From contig NZ_AWWI01000180.1 of NCBI RefSeq assembly GCF_002760615.1, forward strand, positions 1 through 60,300: DNA of 60,300 nt, in the 5' to 3' direction. The notes under the pieces are model-generated. The model searched no databases. It saw only the letters and a program-made list of their open reading frames with translations, and was not told the origin of the DNA. Source of the stretch: Puniceibacterium antarcticum. GTDB lineage: Bacteria; Pseudomonadota; Alphaproteobacteria; Rhodobacterales; Rhodobacteraceae. How positions within the stretch are numbered: position 1 is the first letter of the stretch; every line of letters starts with the position of its first letter. Positions 56,287 to 60,300 of this stretch are shown here, piece by piece. A program made the position numbers and the translations under genes.

Positions 56287-56511
56287 ATGCTCAACAATAT
56301 CGGCCTGCCCGGCCTTTTGCTGATCGCGGTTGTGGTGCTGGTCCTGTTCGGTCGCGGCAAGATTTCCAGCCTGATGGGGGAAGTCGGCAAAGGCATCACC
56401 GCCTTCAAGAAGGGCGTGAGTGACGGATCCAAAGAGGTCGACGACGAGAACGAGCAGGCCCAGTCTGCGCGCGACGTCACGCCCAAAGAGCAAGAAAAAG
56501 ACAAGGTTTAA
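56287..56511 (+). CDS. tatA: twin-arginine translocase subunit TatA
   Basis: 74 residues. One N-terminal helix ([16 protein letters not shown]) with the conserved Phe-Gly at its end, an amphipathic helix ([21 protein letters not shown]) and an acidic tail. Oligomerises to form the passage for folded Tat substrates. First gene of tatA-tatB-tatC-DUF815, with 6 bases to tatB. Confidence 0.95.
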   Translation: MLNNIGLPGLLLIAVVVLVLFGRGKISSLMGEVGKGITAFKKGVSDGSKEVDDENEQAQSARDVTPKEQEKDKV

Positions 56512-56517
56512 TCCCAA

Positions 56518-57003
56518 ATGTTCGATCTTGGCTGGTCCGAGCTGATGCTGATCGGGGTCGTGTCCCTGATCGTGGTGGGTCCCAAGGACCTGCCGGTGCT
56601 GTTTCGCAATATCGGGCGGTTCATGGGCCGTGCCAAAGGCATGGCGCGTGAATTCACCAAGGCGATGAACGATGCCGCGGACGAAAGCGGCGTCAGGGAC
56701 GTGGCCAAGACGTTCAAGACCGCGTCGAGCCCGATGTCCTCGGCGTTTGACGGGGTCAGGGATGCGGCGAAGTCGATGACCAATCTGACACCCGACAGCG
56801 AGACTGCAAAGCTTTCCAAGGAACGCGAGGCGGACCGCAAGAAGATCGAGGTGTCGACCGCGCGGGCGGCCGCAGAGCGCAAGAAGCGCGAAGCTGAAGC
56901 CGCCGCCAAGCGGGCGGATGAAATGGAAGCGGCGATGAAGGCCGAAGCGCAGATCGGCCCTGAACCAACGGCTGACGGCGAAACGCCGAAGGGTGACGCA
57001 TGA
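56518..57003 (+). CDS. tatB: twin-arginine translocase subunit TatB
   Basis: 161 residues. Starts MFDLGWSELMLIGVVSLIVVGPKDLP: the helix with the Glu and the Gly-Pro that separate TatB from TatA. A long charged coiled-coil tail (about 100-150, KKIEVSTARAAAERKKREAEA) follows. With TatC it forms the signal-peptide receptor. The stop overlaps tatC by four bases (ATGA). Confidence 0.95.
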   Translation: MFDLGWSELMLIGVVSLIVVGPKDLPVLFRNIGRFMGRAKGMAREFTKAMNDAADESGVRDVAKTFKTASSPMSSAFDGVRDAAKSMTNLTPDSETAKLSKEREADRKKIEVSTARAAAERKKREAEAAAKRADEMEAAMKAEAQIGPEPTADGETPKGDA

Positions 57004-57929
57004 GTGTCAAGGACGACATCGAGGATTCCAGCGCGCCGCTGATCGAGCATCTTGCCGAGCTGCGCACGCGGCTGATCCGTTCGGCCGTGGCGTTCATCAT
57101 CGGGATGTGTCTGGCCTTTACCGTGTCAGAGCCGATCCTGCAGTTTCTGCTGGGTCCGATCGAACACACGCTGCGCGCGCTGGGGGATCCGTCGCCCACG
57201 ATGCAGTATACCTCGCCTCAGGAATATCTGTTCACGCTGTTCCGGATTTCCATGGTCTTTGGCTTTGCGCTGGCGTTCCCGGTTATCTCTTACCAGATGT
57301 GGCGGTTTGTGGCGCCGGGACTGTACAAGTCGGAAAAGGGCGCCTTTCTGCCCTTCATGATCGCGTCCCCCTTCATGTTCCTGCTGGGGGCGAGCTTCGC
57401 GCATTTCGTTGTGACACCGATGGCGATGGCGTTTTTCCTGGGCTTTGCCGATGTGAGTTCGATCTTTGCGAACCTGCTGCAATCGGCGCCGGTGAACCTG
57501 CCCGACAGTCTGATCGCGGCACTGCCGACGGACAATGCGGTGGTGCCCGAAACGGTTGAGGGCATCCGGATCACGTTTTTCGGCAAGGTGAATGAATCGC
57601 TGGATATCACGCTTAAGTTCATCATTGCCTTTGGTGTGTGTTTCCAGCTGCCCGTGTTGCTGACGCTGATGGGCAAGGCGGGGCTGGTGTCTGCCGCCGG
57701 TCTGGGGGCGGTGCGCAAATATGCGATGGTGGGCATTCTGGTGCTGGCCGCCGTGGTGACGCCGCCGGATGTGACGACCCAGGTGATCCTGTTCGTCGTG
57801 GTCTATGGCCTTTATGAAGTGTCGATCGTGCTGGTCCGACTGGTCGAGCGCAAACGCGAGAAAGAGCTGCGCGCGCAGGGCCTTTGGTTCGAGGATGATG
57901 ACGCTACGGATGCTGAGGCGGATAAATGA
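57000..57929 (+). CDS. tatC: twin-arginine translocase subunit TatC
   Basis: 309 residues, six membrane helices. APLIEHLAELRTRLIRS is the cytoplasmic N-terminus that binds the twin-arginine motif; FALAFPVISYQMWRFVAPGLYKSEKG is the conserved loop. It is longer than E. coli TatC because of an insertion in the region of about residues 160-195, common in alphaproteobacteria. It overlaps the DUF815 gene by four bases. Confidence 0.96.
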   Translation: MSVKDDIEDSSAPLIEHLAELRTRLIRSAVAFIIGMCLAFTVSEPILQFLLGPIEHTLRALGDPSPTMQYTSPQEYLFTLFRISMVFGFALAFPVISYQMWRFVAPGLYKSEKGAFLPFMIASPFMFLLGASFAHFVVTPMAMAFFLGFADVSSIFANLLQSAPVNLPDSLIAALPTDNAVVPETVEGIRITFFGKVNESLDITLKFIIAFGVCFQLPVLLTLMGKAGLVSAAGLGAVRKYAMVGILVLAAVVTPPDVTTQVILFVVVYGLYEVSIVLVRLVERKREKELRAQGLWFEDDDATDAEADK

Positions 57930-58765
57930 GCAAGACCCTGAGGCGGATCGCCGAGGCGCTGGAGCGTATGGCTCCGGCGCCTTTGTCGGCACCTGATTTT
58001 GGCGCGGCGGATGCCTTTGTCTGGCATGTGGCGCCCGACCGGCTGGAGCCTGTGGCCGAGGTGTCGCGGGTGGATCTGGATCTGCTGATCGGGGTGGACC
58101 GCAGCCGCGACACACTGCTGAGCAACACGGAACAGTTCGCGCGCGGGCTGCCGGCCAACAATGCACTGCTTTGGGGCGCGCGGGGTATGGGGAAATCCTC
58201 GCTCGTCAAGGCGGTGCATGCCGAGGTGCTGGCGCGGGGGCTGGGGCTGAAGATTGTCGAGCTGCAGCGCGAGGATCTGCCGTCGGTGTCGCGGCTGCTG
58301 AACCTGCTGCGGGCGTCGAAACACCGGTTCCTGCTGTTCTGTGACGATCTGTCGTTTTCCAACGATGACCAGCATTACAAGAGCCTCAAGGCGGTGCTGG
58401 ATGGCGGGATCGAGGGGCGGCCCGAGAACGTGCTGTTTTACGCCACGTCGAACCGCCGCCACCTGATGCCGCGCGACATGATCGAAAATGAACGCTCCAC
58501 CGCGATCAACCCCGGTGAGGCGGTCGAGGAAAAAGTGTCGCTGTCGGACAGGTTCGGGCTGTGGCTGGGGTTCCATCCCTGCACGCAGGACGACTATCTG
58601 GCGATGATCAGCGGCTATTGCGCAGCCCACGGGCTGGAGATGGCCGAGGATCAGCTGCGCGCTGAGGCGATCGAGTGGCAGGCCACACGCGGGTCACGTT
58701 CTGGTCGTGTGGCCTGGCAGTTCTTTGTGGATCTGGCAGGGCGGCAAGGGCTGCGGATTTCCTGA
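57926..58765 (+). CDS. DUF815 family AAA ATPase
   Basis: 279 residues. Walker A LLWGARGMGKSSLVKAV near residue 88, Walker B FLLFCDDLSF near residue 140, and the sensor-like VLFYATSNRRHLMPRDM. This is the complete DUF815 ATPase of unknown role. It overlaps tatC by ATGA, and being last in the tat operon is a frequent arrangement in this order, but no role in Tat export has been shown that I know of. Confidence 0.9.
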   Translation: MSKTLRRIAEALERMAPAPLSAPDFGAADAFVWHVAPDRLEPVAEVSRVDLDLLIGVDRSRDTLLSNTEQFARGLPANNALLWGARGMGKSSLVKAVHAEVLARGLGLKIVELQREDLPSVSRLLNLLRASKHRFLLFCDDLSFSNDDQHYKSLKAVLDGGIEGRPENVLFYATSNRRHLMPRDMIENERSTAINPGEAVEEKVSLSDRFGLWLGFHPCTQDDYLAMISGYCAAHGLEMAEDQLRAEAIEWQATRGSRSGRVAWQFFVDLAGRQGLRIS

Positions 58766-58903
58766 TACCCGGTAGGGCGCGCACCAAAGCGGCGCGGGGG
58801 GCGCAGATCGCCTGATCTGTGCCTCTTTCGGTCTGTGCGCGCTTGAACTGCGGATTGTTCTGCCATCCTATCAGCGTGTTACAGCGATGGAGATTGCCCA
58901 AAC

Positions 58904-59701
58904 ATGTTGATTGCACATCTGTCCGACCCCCATGTGCGGGCACAGGGGCAGCTTTATCAGGGGCTGGTTGATTCCAACGCCATGTTCGACCAAGCGATCA
59001 GGACGCTGAACGCCCTGAGGCCAGAGCCGGACATTGTCATCATCGGTGGTGATCTGGTCGATGATGGTCAGCCCGCCGCCTATGATGCCGTGCAACAGGC
59101 CCTGTCTGGCCTTCGGCAACCCATCTATGCGATTCCCGGCAACCACGATGACCGCGCGGCTTTTGGCGCGTGCTTTGGCGGATCTGATGCGCCAACGGGC
59201 CAGAGACCGCTGCATTTCGACACGGGGGTGTCAGGGCCGGTGCGGGTTCTTGGCCTTGATATCACCGTGCCCGGTGAACACCACGGGGACATGGACGATG
59301 CAGCCTGTCGCTGGCTGAGTGACAGGCTGGCCGAGCATCCGCAGACCCCGACGATGGTGTTGATGCACCAGCCGTCTGTCGACACCGGGATGTCGTATAT
59401 TGACGCCTATCATTGCCGCCGGGGCGTGCGACTGTCTGAAATTGTGCAGAGACATCCCAATGTCGAGCGGATCCTGTGTGGTCACATTCACCGCTCGATG
59501 CAGATGCGGTTTGGCGGGACATTGCTGATGAGCGCGCCAAGCACGACCACGGCCATCGCGCTGCGGCTGGAGGATGGCGCCGAACCGGCATCGTTTATCG
59601 AACCGCCGGCCTTTTTGCTGCATCACTGGACGCCCGGGACAGGGCTGATCACGCATTGGGTGCCTGTGGGCAATTTTCCCGGACCACTGCCGTTTTTCTG
59701 A
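58904..59701 (+). CDS. calcineurin-like metallophosphoesterase
   Basis: 265 residues. Metal-binding motifs: HLSDPH (Asp-x-His), GGDLVDDG, GNHDDR, then HQPS and GHIHRS. The set matches the CpdA/GpdQ class of cyclic nucleotide or glycerophosphodiester phosphodiesterases. The exact substrate cannot be read. No signal peptide, so cytoplasmic. The ATG follows GGAG at a longish spacing. Confidence 0.88.
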   Translation: MLIAHLSDPHVRAQGQLYQGLVDSNAMFDQAIRTLNALRPEPDIVIIGGDLVDDGQPAAYDAVQQALSGLRQPIYAIPGNHDDRAAFGACFGGSDAPTGQRPLHFDTGVSGPVRVLGLDITVPGEHHGDMDDAACRWLSDRLAEHPQTPTMVLMHQPSVDTGMSYIDAYHCRRGVRLSEIVQRHPNVERILCGHIHRSMQMRFGGTLLMSAPSTTTAIALRLEDGAEPASFIEPPAFLLHHWTPGTGLITHWVPVGNFPGPLPFF

Positions 59702-59744
59702 GGGGCCCTGCGATACTGGCGGGCCGGGCTGGGACACATCTGGC

Positions 59745-59775
59745 AGGGTCCGGTCCATGACAGACCGGCCCTTTG
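59745..59775 (+). terminator. terminator between convergent genes
   Basis: AGGG-T-CCGGTC pairs with GACCGGCCCT around the loop CATGACA (one bulged T), followed by TTTGATATT. It lies between the phosphoesterase and the M23 peptidase gene. Confidence 0.65.
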
Positions 59776-59778
59776 ATA

Positions 59779-60300
59779 TTATTGCAGGTATTTCATCGGA
59801 TCGACGGATTCAAAGCCGTTGCGGACCTCGAAATGCATGCGCGCGGGATCCCCTGCGCGCACCACGCCGATGGTCTGACCGCGGCTGACCACATCGCCCT
59901 TTTGCACCGTCAGACCGTCGATATGGGTATAGACCGTCAGCAGGTTGTCGGGGTGCTTGATCACCAGAATCGGGATGTTTTCAGTGTTGGTCGTGATCGC
60001 TGCGACCGTGCCGGAGGCGGCAGAGCGCACCGGGGTGCCAACGGCGGCGGCGATGTCGATGCCGTCATTCTTGCCCTTGGCATATTCGCGGATGATGCTG
60101 CCCTGAACAGGATAGCTCATCGCGGCAGAGGCGGCGGCGGGGGTGCTTTGCTTGCCGATGTCGGGCTTGGCCACGGCGGGCGCCGGTTGTGACGCGGGTG
60201 CGGGCGTCTCAGCGGGCAGCGGTTTGGAGGCACTGGGCGGCACCGGTGTCGGACTGCCCGCGCCGGGGGCGGTGGTGGTAAAGGTGCCCGCGGCGGCGGT
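59779..60300 (-). CDS. M23 family peptidase, NlpD-like (5' part outside window)
   Basis: The last 174 or so codons; the frame is open to the window edge, so the start is missing. A proline/alanine/threonine-rich linker (to about 60110) precedes a LytM domain: GSIIREYAKGKNDGIDIAAAVGTPV, SGTVAAI, LLTVYTHIDGL, VSRGQTIG, MHFEVRNG. The zinc ligands appear partly changed: the family HxxxD is N-D-GIDI here, while HFEVR is kept, which suggests a degenerate, activator-type LytM domain like NlpD or EnvC rather than a peptidase. Confidence 0.85.
   Translation of the reverse strand, partial: TAAAGTFTTTAPGAGSPTPVPPSASKPLPAETPAPASQPAPAVAKPDIGKQSTPAAASAAMSYPVQGSIIREYAKGKNDGIDIAAAVGTPVRSAASGTVAAITTNTENIPILVIKHPDNLLTVYTHIDGLTVQKGDVVSRGQTIGVVRAGDPARMHFEVRNGFESVDPMKYLQ

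Noticed and set aside
57126-58166. 346-codon minus-strand frame
   Set aside because: Antisense shadow of tatC.

Overview
The window is a roughly 60 kb chromosomal segment, GC rich and densely coding on both strands, from an alphaproteobacterium of the marine Roseobacter group (order Rhodobacterales). The evidence is a complete trimethylamine N-oxide (TMAO) uptake and trimethylamine monooxygenase cluster of the marine Roseobacter type, a CckA hybrid kinase with a CtrA-type site upstream, an SOS box of the alphaproteobacterial direct-repeat type (GTTC-N7-GTTC) ahead of recA, Entner-Doudoroff genes, and GTG/TTG starts with 1-4 base overlaps between coupled genes. No rRNA operon, CRISPR array, prophage or intact insertion sequence was seen. 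The genus cannot be fixed from the sequence alone.

Layout. 1-1426: a gene-poor stretch with what look like broken coding remnants. 1427-5663: a SleB-type cell wall hydrolase, a phytochelatin-synthase-like exported protease-fold protein, CorA and TrkH. 5914-10800: tRNA-Gly, a Tat-exported serine hydrolase, a badly decayed corrinoid-activator (RACo/ASKHA) pseudogene, a membrane protein, a CaiB-type CoA transferase, and a small zinc-ribbon membrane protein behind a perfect CtrA box. 10979-20474: guaB, a 0.95 kb gap, the tmoXVW-tmm cluster, bdhA, a GlsB-like protein and tRNA-Ile(CAT). 20855-25440: purMN, rnd, a lipoprotein and sufE. 25706-33479 (minus strand): fabI, two LysE exporters, xanthine phosphoribosyltransferase with a DUF2127 protein, an aminotransferase, ppiD and trpE. 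33576-44255 (plus strand): pdxH, a double cold-shock-domain protein, DUF192, tRNA-Pro, rsmB, cckA, recA, alaS, a DUF1330 protein and a MOSC protein. 44256-52048: typA, an SMR exporter, a secreted sensor-like protein with a chemoreceptor, and edd-eda behind a perfect 12-bp palindrome. 52323-60300: RlmI-type methyltransferase coupled to a PIN protein, an orphan ABC ATPase, a WYL-type regulator, tatABC with a DUF815 ATPase, a metallophosphoesterase and the 3' part of an M23 peptidase.

How the genes work together. tmoXVW imports TMAO, and Tmm oxidises trimethylamine to TMAO, so this locus is the entry to methylated-amine use; downstream demethylation steps are not in the window. CckA and the two perfect TTAA-N7-TTAA sites point to CtrA phosphorelay control of cckA itself and of an uncharacterised 60-residue protein. 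edd and eda complete the Entner-Doudoroff steps from 6-phosphogluconate. tatABC exports folded proteins such as the twin-arginine serine hydrolase at 6132.

The most unusual signals are non-genic: an array of CGTATGG units at an exact 11-bp period present at two distant intergenic sites, a hairpin-plus-tail element present twice with a compensatory stem change, and a third family of short repeats after several genes.
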